This document shows positions 50,591 through 58,921 of a stretch of 64,000 bases of DNA, piece by piece. This stretch comes from CAYYFV01 sp965660075 (GTDB taxonomy: Bacteria; Patescibacteriota; Gracilibacteria; UBA1369; GCA-2718715): assembly GCA_965660075.1 (NCBI GenBank), contig CBFHYO010000065.1, positions 1 to 64,000 on the forward strand, in the 5' to 3' direction. The notes below the pieces were generated by a model. That model did not search any database and was not told the DNA's origin. It was given only the letters and a program-made list of their open reading frames with translations. The stretch's first letter is position 1, and each line of letters opens with the position of its first letter. The position numbers and the translations under genes are program-made.

Positions 50591-51608
50591 GAAAAACTTT
50601 GTTTAACAAATTAGCTTGGTGTGGGGTGTGTGATCTAAGGCTTTGAATTTGTTTAAGTTTTTTTAAGCAGTTTTCTAGATTTAGGTCTTTTTCTTCTAGA
50701 ATCATTCCAAGTTTTTTGTCTGCAAATATCTTGGCGTTTTCGATTTGGTCACCTCGGCTTTGATCTATTGGCAATGGAACCAATAGCGCGTTGAGACCTA
50801 AAAATTCATACTCAGACAATGAAATAGCTCCTGCTCTGGATAAGACAAGGTCGGTTGCAGCATAAATATCTGCTAAGTTATTTACATATTCAAATTGTAG
50901 GTAATTTTTAATTTTGTTTTTGTTTTCTAAAATGGAATTTATTTTTCCGGTAATATGAATCACGTTGTAGGAATCTGTGAGTTTTTGTAGGTTTTGTTGT
51001 ACGAATTCATTGAGCACCTTGGCACCAGAGCTACCACCCATGATTAATAGGGTTTGTTTTTGGCTATCTATATTTTGTATACCAGGAACTTGACTAGAAA
51101 CACCAGAGGACAATGATTGAGAGTGAGGAGTTTTGACTTTTTTAAAGTTTGGTTTTGGAGAAATAAATCTATCACTCGAATACCAAACATGTTTTGTAAA
51201 AAGAGAGCAGATTTTATTGGCTAAACCAAGTGACGAATCTGATTCGTGTAATATAAGTTTTTTTCGTAACACAAATGCTGCTATAGCTACTGGAACCGAA
51301 GTGAATCCCCCTTTGGCAAAAATAACATCTGGTTTAAACCTCCAAATGATTTTGATTGATTGAAAAACCCCAAGGAGAATTTTAAAGGGATCTGTAAAAT
51401 TTTGAATGTCGAAATAACGCCTTAATTTACCTGAAGCAATATAATACACTTTCACGTTTTTGTCCTGAAAAAGAGACTTCTCGAAACTACTCTTGGAGGT
51501 AATGAAAACCACTCGAGAATCTTTGTAATGCTTTTTTAGCAGATCGTAAATCGCAAAATTAGGATTTACGTGGCCTGCGGTTCCGCCACCTACTAGGATT
51601 ACTTTCAT
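50556..51608 (-). CDS. murG: MurG, N-acetylglucosaminyl transferase
   Basis: MurG adds GlcNAc to lipid I to form lipid II. The 350-residue GT28 enzyme begins VILVGGGTAGHVNPNFAI, and has IFAKGGFTSVPVAIAA, LILHESDSSLGLANKICSL, LLIMGGSSGAKVLNEFV and a final SRAGAISLSEYEFLG with LLVPLP. The conserved start leaves no alternative N-terminus, so the first 50 bases really overlap the end of ftsW. Together with ftsW this is the division/cell-wall pair of the region. Confidence 0.95.
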   Translation of the reverse strand: MKVILVGGGTAGHVNPNFAIYDLLKKHYKDSRVVFITSKSSFEKSLFQDKNVKVYYIASGKLRRYFDIQNFTDPFKILLGVFQSIKIIWRFKPDVIFAKGGFTSVPVAIAAFVLRKKLILHESDSSLGLANKICSLFTKHVWYSSDRFISPKPNFKKVKTPHSQSLSSGVSSQVPGIQNIDSQKQTLLIMGGSSGAKVLNEFVQQNLQKLTDSYNVIHITGKINSILENKNKIKNYLQFEYVNNLADIYAATDLVLSRAGAISLSEYEFLGLNALLVPLPIDQSRGDQIENAKIFADKKLGMILEEKDLNLENCLKKLKQIQSLRSHTPHQANLLNKVFLTHLETVVKNQ

Positions 51609-52773
51609 AATTATAACTTGTATACTGCGATAAGTTTAGCAAAATACCAACTCCAAGACAACTTGCCAAAAGTGAAGATCCTCCGTAGGAAATAAATGGC
51701 AATGTAATACCAGTTACAGGCAGTAACCCAATATTTACAGCTATATTTGTAAACGCCTGTGAAACTAACCAAATTGTAATCCCACTCGCTAAGAAAAAGG
51801 CAAATCTATCTTGACTAAACTTGGCTACTAAAAATCCACGCACAGCTAGAAACAAATACAAGAAAACAAGCATCGTAATTCGGACAAAACCAAGCTCTTC
51901 TGCAGATGCTGCAAAAATAAAATCATCAGAAGCTTGAGGTAACCAGTAAGACTTTTGAACTCCTTTAGTTAATCCCCTACCAAAAAAGCCACCAGATGCA
52001 ACAGCAATATTTGCCTGATGAGTTTGCCAGCAATAATCTTTACGATTTCCTGACTGAGACTCTACCTGGCAATTATTATCAGATGGGTTTATATAAGCTT
52101 TAAACCTGTGTTTTAAATAACTACTGTTTGGTATTAAAAGAGATAAGAAAAACAATACTGCCACGGCACCAATTGCTAAGTGCTTATATATAGCTCCTGC
52201 TAAATAGTACATTCCAACTGCTACAAAGGCGAATATCATTGTAGATCCTAAATCTGGCTGTAAAACTACAGGTAAAATTATTGCCCCAGCAAGAATTGAG
52301 AATGAAATAAAACCTTTTTGAAAATCTTGAATGTCTGAACCTTTTCTCTCAAACCAAATCGCCAGATAGAAAATCAGACATAACTTAGCTATTTCTGCTG
52401 GTTGAATGGAATTATTTGCAATTACAATCCATGATTTTGCAAAAGTGGTAAATTGGCTACCTGCAATAAGAACAGCTATCAAAGCTGACACAGCGCCAAG
52501 AAAAAGAAACACTGCGTATTTTTTCCAGATTTGGTAATTGATTTTAAACCCGGCATATAAAAACCCAAGTGAAATCATGACACGAGTTAAATGTTTTTTT
52601 AAAACATAGTAGCAATCAACTCCATCTTGTCCGCAAATTGGAAATCGCACACCATCTGGACGAGTTAAATCGATAGACTTTGGCACTCCAATACTGGCCA
52701 TCATAACAATACCAAAAACAAGTAATGCTAGAGTGATTGTTAGAAGCCATTTGTCATATTTTTTGATTCTCAT
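51559..52773 (-). CDS. ftsW: FtsW/RodA-family peptidoglycan polymerase
   Basis: SEDS-family glycosyltransferase, ten membrane helices, 404 residues. Key motifs: KSWIVIANNSIQPAEIAKLC, VVLQPDLGSTMIFAFVAVGM, GRGLTKGVQKSYWLPQASDDFIF split over a long loop, and PVTGITLPFISYGGSS. Neighbouring murG favours FtsW over RodA. Two extracellular loops carry cysteine pairs (FPICGQDGVDCYY; NNCQV...DYCWQ), unusual for the family. It overlaps murG by 50 bases. Confidence 0.9.
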   Translation of the reverse strand: MRIKKYDKWLLTITLALLVFGIVMMASIGVPKSIDLTRPDGVRFPICGQDGVDCYYVLKKHLTRVMISLGFLYAGFKINYQIWKKYAVFLFLGAVSALIAVLIAGSQFTTFAKSWIVIANNSIQPAEIAKLCLIFYLAIWFERKGSDIQDFQKGFISFSILAGAIILPVVLQPDLGSTMIFAFVAVGMYYLAGAIYKHLAIGAVAVLFFLSLLIPNSSYLKHRFKAYINPSDNNCQVESQSGNRKDYCWQTHQANIAVASGGFFGRGLTKGVQKSYWLPQASDDFIFAASAEELGFVRITMLVFLYLFLAVRGFLVAKFSQDRFAFFLASGITIWLVSQAFTNIAVNIGLLPVTGITLPFISYGGSSLLASCLGVGILLNLSQYTSYNYESNPSRWRNRRPRKS

Positions 52774-52838
52774 GGATGGGATTAATCTTTGCTAAGTATA
52801 CATTTTTCGCGTATTATTTAAAAGTAATAAAAATCAAA

Positions 52839-53240
52839 ATGAATCTCAAATCACTTGAAATATTAACAGCTTGCTTGGTTATTTTGGATCAATTGTCTAA
52901 ATACGCCGCTGTTAAGTTTTTTCCTGAATTAGTATATAAAAACTTTGGCTCTGCATTTTCGATGCCAATCCCTCAAAACTTTGTAATTCTACTCTCTTTT
53001 TTTGTTATTTTAAGCTGCGTTTATATTTTTAAAAAACACAGTTTTGGTCACGAATCTTTTTTGGTTTTAATGCTTAGTGGAACAGTTGGTAACCTTATCG
53101 ACAGGATATATTTAGGTTACGTAGTTGACTTTATAAACGTTGGATTTTGGCCAGTGTTTAACTTAGCCGACGTATATTTGTCGCTGGCCGTTATTTACCT
53201 TTTTTTATCATACTTTAAAAAGGATGAAATTAAATTTTAG
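52839..53240 (+). CDS. lspA: lipoprotein signal peptidase LspA
   Basis: LspA removes signal peptides from prolipoproteins. I choose ATG at 52839 (MNLKSLEILTAC); the frame opens at 52776. About 133 residues with four membrane helices and the family motifs VILDQLSKYAAV, the first catalytic Asp in TVGNLIDRIYLGYVVDFINV and the second in FNLADVYLSLAVIYL. Short but complete. No lgt is seen in this window. Confidence 0.88.
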   Translation: MNLKSLEILTACLVILDQLSKYAAVKFFPELVYKNFGSAFSMPIPQNFVILLSFFVILSCVYIFKKHSFGHESFLVLMLSGTVGNLIDRIYLGYVVDFINVGFWPVFNLADVYLSLAVIYLFLSYFKKDEIKF

Positions 53241-53248
53241 TTTTAATT

Positions 53249-54034
53249 ATGGAAAATCAAAATACAGAATTACCAGATATGGCTAATTCGAACCTAGAAA
53301 CACAAGCAACAGATGTGACTAATTCTCAAACAGAAGTAGAGTTAGATAGCAAGACAGAACCCGATGTGAAAGTAAACACTGACGATGTGACTGAGATTGA
53401 ATCTCAAAACGTGAGTGAGAATGGGGCGCACGCAGTGCCTATGTTAACTCGCGTTAATCAAGTTGTAACCACATTAATTAGTGGTGTATTTGGAAGCTTG
53501 ATTATTTTACTTTCTGTAGTGTTTTTAAGTAAGCTGGGACTTAATTTAAAGACCGAGACTGAATTGATTGGATTTCAGTCATTATTATTAGGTGTGGCGG
53601 TATTTAGCTTTGGGCTTACTTTTTCACAAATCTTGGATGCTTACTTAACAAAACTTGCAGAAAAAGAAAATTTTAGTGGTGTGTCTTTTAAGGCTTATAA
53701 AAATATTTCTTCTCAGTTAATTTTACTTTTATTAAGCCTTCCCTTTTTATTCCTTAGTCTTGGATTGGAACCGATTGTTTCTATAATTTTTGTAGGAAAT
53801 TTCACCATATTCTCGCACATTATTTTTTCACAAATAATCTATTTCGAACATAAATACAGGCAACTTGGTAGTTTGTTTGGTTTGTTTTTATCTACAGTTA
53901 TTTTGAATTTAATGATTTTTTATCTAGATTTAGAAATGGCTCCACTACTACTTCTTCTGTCACAGCCTATTATTACTACACTTAGAGAGCTTGGTGCTCA
54001 GTGTGTTGATGGGCTTTCGAACTTCGAAATCTAG
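53249..54034 (+). CDS. integral membrane protein with acidic N-terminus, hypothetical
   Basis: 261 residues. The first 60 residues are acidic and low-complexity (Asn, Thr, Glu, Gln). Then five or six membrane helices follow, starting at about residue 68. No domain recognised. It lies 8 bases after lspA, so the two are probably co-transcribed. Confidence 0.6.
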   Translation: MENQNTELPDMANSNLETQATDVTNSQTEVELDSKTEPDVKVNTDDVTEIESQNVSENGAHAVPMLTRVNQVVTTLISGVFGSLIILLSVVFLSKLGLNLKTETELIGFQSLLLGVAVFSFGLTFSQILDAYLTKLAEKENFSGVSFKAYKNISSQLILLLLSLPFLFLSLGLEPIVSIIFVGNFTIFSHIIFSQIIYFEHKYRQLGSLFGLFLSTVILNLMIFYLDLEMAPLLLLLSQPIITTLRELGAQCVDGLSNFEI

Positions 54035-54058
54035 ATAGAGTAAAAAGTAAATAAAAAA

Positions 54059-54090
54059 CCACTCTGTGTTGATAGAGTGGTTTTATTTTT
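54059..54090. terminator. bidirectional terminator
   Basis: CCACTCT-gtgttgat-AGAGTGG with T-rich tails on both strands, between the converging 53249-54034 gene and the slipin gene. Confidence 0.8.
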
Positions 54091-54117
54091 GAGTGCTTTC
54101 TGAGTGAATTTAGATTT

Positions 54118-54867
54118 TTATTTTTTGAATGAATCAGCTATTTTCTCCATACCCCTTAGGATTTCAACTGGAACCATCCAGATTGTCGTATTAGACTGAT
54201 CTGATGAAAGATCGTTAATAGACTGAAGAGTTCGAAGATGCAAAGCACCAGGACTTTCTGCAAGCATGGCTGCTGCTTCTTTTAGGTTTTGGGCTGATTC
54301 TTTTTCTGCTGTAGCTTTAATCAAAACTGCACGTTTTTCACGTTCTGCTTCTGCTTCTTTGGCCATTGTTCTTTTTAGATCATCTGGCAGACGAATATCT
54401 TTTAATTCTACACTTTCAACCGAAATACCCCACTCATCTGAAGCTTTTTCGACAATATTTCTAATATTTGTGGCAATATCATCACGAGATTTAAGTAGAG
54501 TGTCTAAATCGACAGTACCAACGATATTTCGCATCGTAGTTTGGGCTAGCTGGCTGATTGCATAATAGTAATTTTCTACTTCGATAATAGCTCGAGCTGC
54601 ATCTTTTACTTTGTAATAAATAACAGCATTAATTCTGATTGAAATATTATCTAAGGTGATTGCTTCTTGATCTGGAACATCTACAGCTTTGGTTCGAATA
54701 TCTACCTTTTGCATTCCTTGGAAAACTGGTAGAACTAATCGCCAGCCTGGATTTACAGTTTCGGAATATTTACCGATTGTAAACTTCACTCCTCTTTCGT
54801 ATTCTTGAACTTGTCTTATTGAAGAAAGAAGAATGACTCCAATAATTACTACTAATGACATTGGCAT
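54118..54867 (-). CDS. SPFH/stomatin-family membrane protein (slipin)
   Basis: The 249-residue protein has an N-terminal membrane hairpin (about 1-15) and the SPFH domain: VQEYERGVKFTIGKYSETVN, PGWRLVLPVFQGMQKVD, RTKAVDVPDQEAITLDNI, YYAISQLAQTTMRNIVGTVD, WGISVESVELKDIRLP. A coiled, Ala/Glu-rich segment (AKEAEAEREKRAVLIKATAE) follows. Slipins oligomerise in membrane microdomains and often pair with NfeD proteases, absent here. It follows the secreted-protein operon by 11 bases and may be its last gene. Confidence 0.92.
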   Translation of the reverse strand: MPMSLVVIIGVILLSSIRQVQEYERGVKFTIGKYSETVNPGWRLVLPVFQGMQKVDIRTKAVDVPDQEAITLDNISIRINAVIYYKVKDAARAIIEVENYYYAISQLAQTTMRNIVGTVDLDTLLKSRDDIATNIRNIVEKASDEWGISVESVELKDIRLPDDLKRTMAKEAEAEREKRAVLIKATAEKESAQNLKEAAAMLAESPGALHLRTLQSINDLSSDQSNTTIWMVPVEILRGMEKIADSFKK

Positions 54868-54878
54868 GGAAAAAATGG

Positions 54879-56153
54879 TTACTTACATTGGTTAGTATAT
54901 ACATGCTCGAAAATTTTGTCGAGACTGCGCTGCTGGCTAGTACCCTTAACAGCTTGTATACAATCTTGTATATAGTTTGAGGAAATAGAAGATGTAGCTT
55001 GAATCTGCAAAGCATATGCAGAGTGAATATCTGTGAGAATTTGCAATTTTTTGAATTCGATTTCTAGATTTGCTACAGTTTCAGCTTGTTGCTTTAGAGA
55101 TTCAACAGATTGTGCGATTTGATTTAGGTTTAAACCAGATTGCAAGGCGTCTCTGAATGCATTTTGGTCGGATGTGAGTGATCTTTTAGAAAGAATATAT
55201 TTCTTTAGGTTTTCATCAGATCCTGCGGTTAGGTTTGTTTTTAAGCGGTTATACTCTTTCGAAAAAGCTTGACCTACTTTCACAAAATCGCCGCCAACTG
55301 CTGCTGCTGAACCTTTTGTGACATTCCATAAATTCTTAAAGAAGCCATCTTCTTTGTTTGAGTTTTTCTCTAAGAATGCTAGTTCTTCTTTGAAAACTTT
55401 TTTTAGGTTTTTTTGAAAATTTTCGCTAAAACTGGTAATGGATTTTATAAATTCTTTTAAGGCTTTGTTTAGAGCTACGATTTGCTGAGAATTGCCTTTT
55501 CCGAATTTATCAAGGGTTTCGCTCCAAGCTTGATAAGTTCTATTAAACCTATTGGAACACTCAGAATAAACACCAGTGGTTGTTACATTACCTTGTGGAT
55601 CTATAATTTTTTGATTGAAGTTTTCTTCGTATTTATCCAAAATTAGATCTACCTCTGCTTTGATTTCTGTATAATTTCCATTAAAATCCTGTCTGTGAAT
55701 ATCAAATGCGGCAAGGTACATGGGTTCACGAGAATAATTTGGATCGTTGAGTGGCACCAGCTCAAGCAAATCTAAGTTTCGAAGAACTGTTAGTTCTAAA
55801 TCGAGATTTTTAAAGACACTTAATCTGGTTTTGGCATCGTCTACAGAATAGGAGTTAATATTGTCTATAAGATCATCTAAAATGGCATCTTTTTTCTTTA
55901 AAATCTCCATTCTTTGTGCGTAATTACAATTGTTGGCTGAGTAGTTAGTTTGGAAATTAAAAAAACTCTGCCGAAATGTTTCGGAGTAATCAGAGCCATC
56001 GAAAGTTTCTTCGAGTACAGTAAAAAAAGTATCATACCTTTGTTCAAAGCTATCTTGCCTTACGACAGGTGAAGTTTGTGCATATGCAAACGGACTACTT
56101 AATAAGTTAGTAATCATTATTACCAATAAAATTTTTGATACTCTTATTCGCAT
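54879..56153 (-). CDS. secreted helical protein, hypothetical (SLH operon)
   Basis: 424 residues with a clear signal peptide (MRIRVSKILLVIMITNLL, cut expected after AYA). The mature part is nearly all alpha-helical/coiled-coil (FKNLDLELTVLRNLDLLELV, SFSENFQKNLKKVFKEELAF) with few cysteines (NNCNY, SECSN, IQDCIQ, TNQCK). No known domain. It overlaps the upstream gene of the run by 10 bases and is followed by the slipin gene, so translation of the whole set is coupled. Confidence 0.65.
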   Translation of the reverse strand: MRIRVSKILLVIMITNLLSSPFAYAQTSPVVRQDSFEQRYDTFFTVLEETFDGSDYSETFRQSFFNFQTNYSANNCNYAQRMEILKKKDAILDDLIDNINSYSVDDAKTRLSVFKNLDLELTVLRNLDLLELVPLNDPNYSREPMYLAAFDIHRQDFNGNYTEIKAEVDLILDKYEENFNQKIIDPQGNVTTTGVYSECSNRFNRTYQAWSETLDKFGKGNSQQIVALNKALKEFIKSITSFSENFQKNLKKVFKEELAFLEKNSNKEDGFFKNLWNVTKGSAAAVGGDFVKVGQAFSKEYNRLKTNLTAGSDENLKKYILSKRSLTSDQNAFRDALQSGLNLNQIAQSVESLKQQAETVANLEIEFKKLQILTDIHSAYALQIQATSSISSNYIQDCIQAVKGTSQQRSLDKIFEHVYTNQCK

Positions 56154-57679
56154 TTACTTTTGTTTAATAATGGAGTTGCCGCTTCTCTTAAAGAAGCAAT
56201 TGCTGTATGTAGGTTTTGCATGTGTCTGTTGAAAGTATCCATTCTGCCTATTATATCATTGTAACCAAACTTTAAATCACTAATTTGATCTGATAACTCA
56301 GCTGATTGTTGATTTGCTTCTTGTAGTGCTTCTTGAACTTGTTCTATTGCGATATCTCTTTCTAGAATATTTTGGGTAGATGAACTGATAATATCTTGCC
56401 TTGGAGGTGTTGGAAGAGACTGTGTTATTTGGGCTTCTCTAACTTCTCTGGTTGGGTCTGTAGGACGCAGGGGTTTGGAGAGAACTTTGAAATTAAACAC
56501 AATTAAACTTTTCTTAAGTTCTTCTTTACAAAATGGAAACTCACCAATATTTCCAGTAACTTTTTGAGGAAGTAAGTTTACTGCTAAAATTTGATTCATG
56601 GCAGCTTTTATTTGTGAAACCTTGCAAGCTAAACAATTTTGATCTGCGGGGATTACCAATCCAAAGCGCCCCATTACTTCTTCTACGCTTAGGCAGAACA
56701 TTTGATCTTCTTCGCACTCAAATTCCATGGTTGGGTAGTCGGAAAATCCAAGAGGTGTGGTGGTGTTATTTTGACTACTCACAGGCTCATTTGTGGCTTG
56801 TGGATCGGGTTCTGGGCTTGGTTGTTGATTGGATTGTTGGTTGTCTTGTGGGTTTGTATTTTGGGACCCGGTTGGATTTGAATCGGAGGAACTATCGGTT
56901 TGAGGTGGTTGAATATTTTCGAGCTGCTGGGTGAGTTCCGGATCTGCATCGCAGCTGCTAGTTTCTGATTGTGAAATTACACTTGGAGTGGTTGGCTGAG
57001 TTCGATCTTGACTGTCTTGTTCTGTTTCGGCTTGATCATCTGGCGGGGTTGTTTGACCAGGGTTTGGATTGGCTTGTTCTTGGGATTGAGGGGTTGGGTT
57101 AGTTGGGGTTGGGACATTCGAGAAGCCTGCAGGTAGACCAGTTAAACTCTGTGTGTTAGACATTCCATCTAACAATATTTCTGATTGAGAATTGAATAAA
57201 ACTTGTTCCAGAACGTTCAAGTCAACAATCAGGTCGAAAAATGAATCTTCGGTTGAATTATTCATAAATGCTTCTTTGGCAAATGTGTCTATTTTATTTT
57301 TTTGAACAGTCTTTAAATCCTTTGATGCTTGCTCGTATCTGGCTCGAACATTGTCGTTGTTTAAATTTGGAATTTGCCTATTACTTTTAACAACTGCTAC
57401 TACATCTGATTCAGAAATTGTAAATTCATCCGAAAGCATTTGATAGACCAGTCTTTCTGCGTCACTCATAAAAAATTTACTGATTGAAAGGTATACATTT
57501 GGGTTTTGACTTGCCAAATTTACCTGGGTAACATCTTTAATTCTAGATTCTTGTGCTTTGTTTATGTAGTCAAAGATCAGCTGATCTGTGATTTGATTGT
57601 TAGCATTGGCTATTTGGTTTGTAAAAAATATAATCAACAAACCAAAAAGTATGCTAGGTACACTCTGTAGTAGACGCAT
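56144..57679 (-). CDS. secreted Gln/Pro/Ser/Asn-rich protein, hypothetical (SLH operon)
   Basis: 511 residues: signal peptide (SILFGLLIIFFTNQIANA), a helical N-terminal domain (about 30-180), a long low-complexity middle (about 190-315) built of Gln, Pro, Asn, Thr and Ser, then a short Cys-containing piece (FECEEDQMFCLSVEE, NCLACKVSQ) and a C-terminal coiled coil (VQEALQEANQQSAELSDQIS). Looks like a surface spacer or stalk protein. It overlaps neighbours by 10 and 26 bases. Confidence 0.65.
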   Translation of the reverse strand: MRLLQSVPSILFGLLIIFFTNQIANANNQITDQLIFDYINKAQESRIKDVTQVNLASQNPNVYLSISKFFMSDAERLVYQMLSDEFTISESDVVAVVKSNRQIPNLNNDNVRARYEQASKDLKTVQKNKIDTFAKEAFMNNSTEDSFFDLIVDLNVLEQVLFNSQSEILLDGMSNTQSLTGLPAGFSNVPTPTNPTPQSQEQANPNPGQTTPPDDQAETEQDSQDRTQPTTPSVISQSETSSCDADPELTQQLENIQPPQTDSSSDSNPTGSQNTNPQDNQQSNQQPSPEPDPQATNEPVSSQNNTTTPLGFSDYPTMEFECEEDQMFCLSVEEVMGRFGLVIPADQNCLACKVSQIKAAMNQILAVNLLPQKVTGNIGEFPFCKEELKKSLIVFNFKVLSKPLRPTDPTREVREAQITQSLPTPPRQDIISSSTQNILERDIAIEQVQEALQEANQQSAELSDQISDLKFGYNDIIGRMDTFNRHMQNLHTAIASLREAATPLLNKSKCE

Positions 57680-58355
57680 TTTCGAATTTGTTAGGAATAT
57701 TTTTTAGAATTTCTATAGATTTTGAAAGCTCAACATTTAATAAAGCTGCCTGAGACTGCATTTTAATTATGTTTTCGTGGATTGGGTAGCTCATAAAAAC
57801 TTGATTGTAGAGAGTTACATTGGACTCAAGCATGTCTAAAATATCACTCCGGTGCTTGTTCCAATAAGTCTGAAAAGCAAGTGATTGAGATTGATTTGCA
57901 GGTGTTTGAATAAATGTTTGGATTTCTTGATCTGTCTTATAAAACTGTTCTAAACTCAGTGTTATTAAACATTGTGGGTTTATATTGGTTAATGTTTCGA
58001 TTTCTAATTTACACTCACTCACAGCTTGCTCGCGAGCGGTTTGGTTTGAGTGCTCATAATGCTGTGTTGGTGCCATCAACACTTTTTGATTTTGGGATGA
58101 AATGTTTGGCAAGTTTGCATCACTAGGAGTTCTATTTGGACTAATAGACTGGTTGAATTTTTTGAGATTTGCGTACTGCTTGTTTGTAATATCGTTAACT
58201 TTGAGATGATAACAAGCGATAATGTGCTCGAAACTGCGATCTGTTGATGGATCACAATACTGTTCGGTAGTTTCTGCCTGTGCCGCAAAAAAACCTTGAT
58301 GTAGAATCAAAAAAAGCGAAAGAATAGCTATCGTATACAACTTTCTATGTAACAT
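57654..58355 (-). CDS. secreted helical protein, hypothetical (SLH operon)
   Basis: 233 residues. Signal peptide LYTIAILSLFLILHQGFFAA, cut after AQA. The mature part is helical with cysteine pairs (QYCDPSTDRS, IIACYHL, SECKLEIE, PQCLITL, TECT). It overlaps the flanking genes by 28 and 26 bases. No family is recognised. Confidence 0.62.
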   Translation of the reverse strand: MLHRKLYTIAILSLFLILHQGFFAAQAETTEQYCDPSTDRSFEHIIACYHLKVNDITNKQYANLKKFNQSISPNRTPSDANLPNISSQNQKVLMAPTQHYEHSNQTAREQAVSECKLEIETLTNINPQCLITLSLEQFYKTDQEIQTFIQTPANQSQSLAFQTYWNKHRSDILDMLESNVTLYNQVFMSYPIHENIIKMQSQAALLNVELSKSIEILKNIPNKFENASTTECT

Positions 58356-58921
58356 GGCACACGCGAGTTAAACGCAGATATTTGGTCTGCTATATAATTT
58401 ACATCATTTACTAGTTGTTCTAGTTTGATATTAATTTGGTCAAATTTACTAACTAATGGCAAAGCACTTTTTTTAGATGTCGATTTGGCGACTGCCCGTG
58501 CTAGTACCAATTCCATTTCTGTGACTACGTCTGTTATAAGTTGATCACAGGTGTTTAGGGTTCCTAAGTCGTATAAGCTTTGAACTTCTTCTCTGTAGGT
58601 GGCTATTTTGGTAGATCTGAGGGCTTCTGTTTTGGATCGGTAGTTTAGATAATGATATTGTAAATCAACCAAATTTGTTGATACTGGTTGTTCTGCAGTT
58701 AAAAACTCTTGTACTTTTTCATAAAACCCATCTAGATTTGCTTGCAACTGGGTGCTAATTAATTGATCACACTTAATTTGATCTGCAACTTGTTGTTGTG
58801 TTTGTGTTTGTGGAGATTGGCTTGTAGCAACTTCTGAGTTTGCTTGGGGGTTTGCAAAAAATGTAATCAGGCATGTAAAAACCAGCAAAAATGAAACAAT
58901 ATGGAGGGAGTTTTTATTCAT
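58328..58921 (-). CDS. secreted helical protein, hypothetical (SLH operon)
   Basis: 197 residues. Signal peptide SLHIVSFLLVFTCLITFFA. The mature chain is helical (LQYHYLNYRSKTEALRSTKI) with Cys residues near both ends (IKCDQL, NTCDQL, VPCYIESC). It overlaps the giant SLH gene by 8 bases. Overall style matches the 424- and 233-residue neighbours, so these may be distant paralogues. Confidence 0.62.
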   Translation of the reverse strand: MNKNSLHIVSFLLVFTCLITFFANPQANSEVATSQSPQTQTQQQVADQIKCDQLISTQLQANLDGFYEKVQEFLTAEQPVSTNLVDLQYHYLNYRSKTEALRSTKIATYREEVQSLYDLGTLNTCDQLITDVVTEMELVLARAVAKSTSKKSALPLVSKFDQINIKLEQLVNDVNYIADQISAFNSRVPCYIESCIR

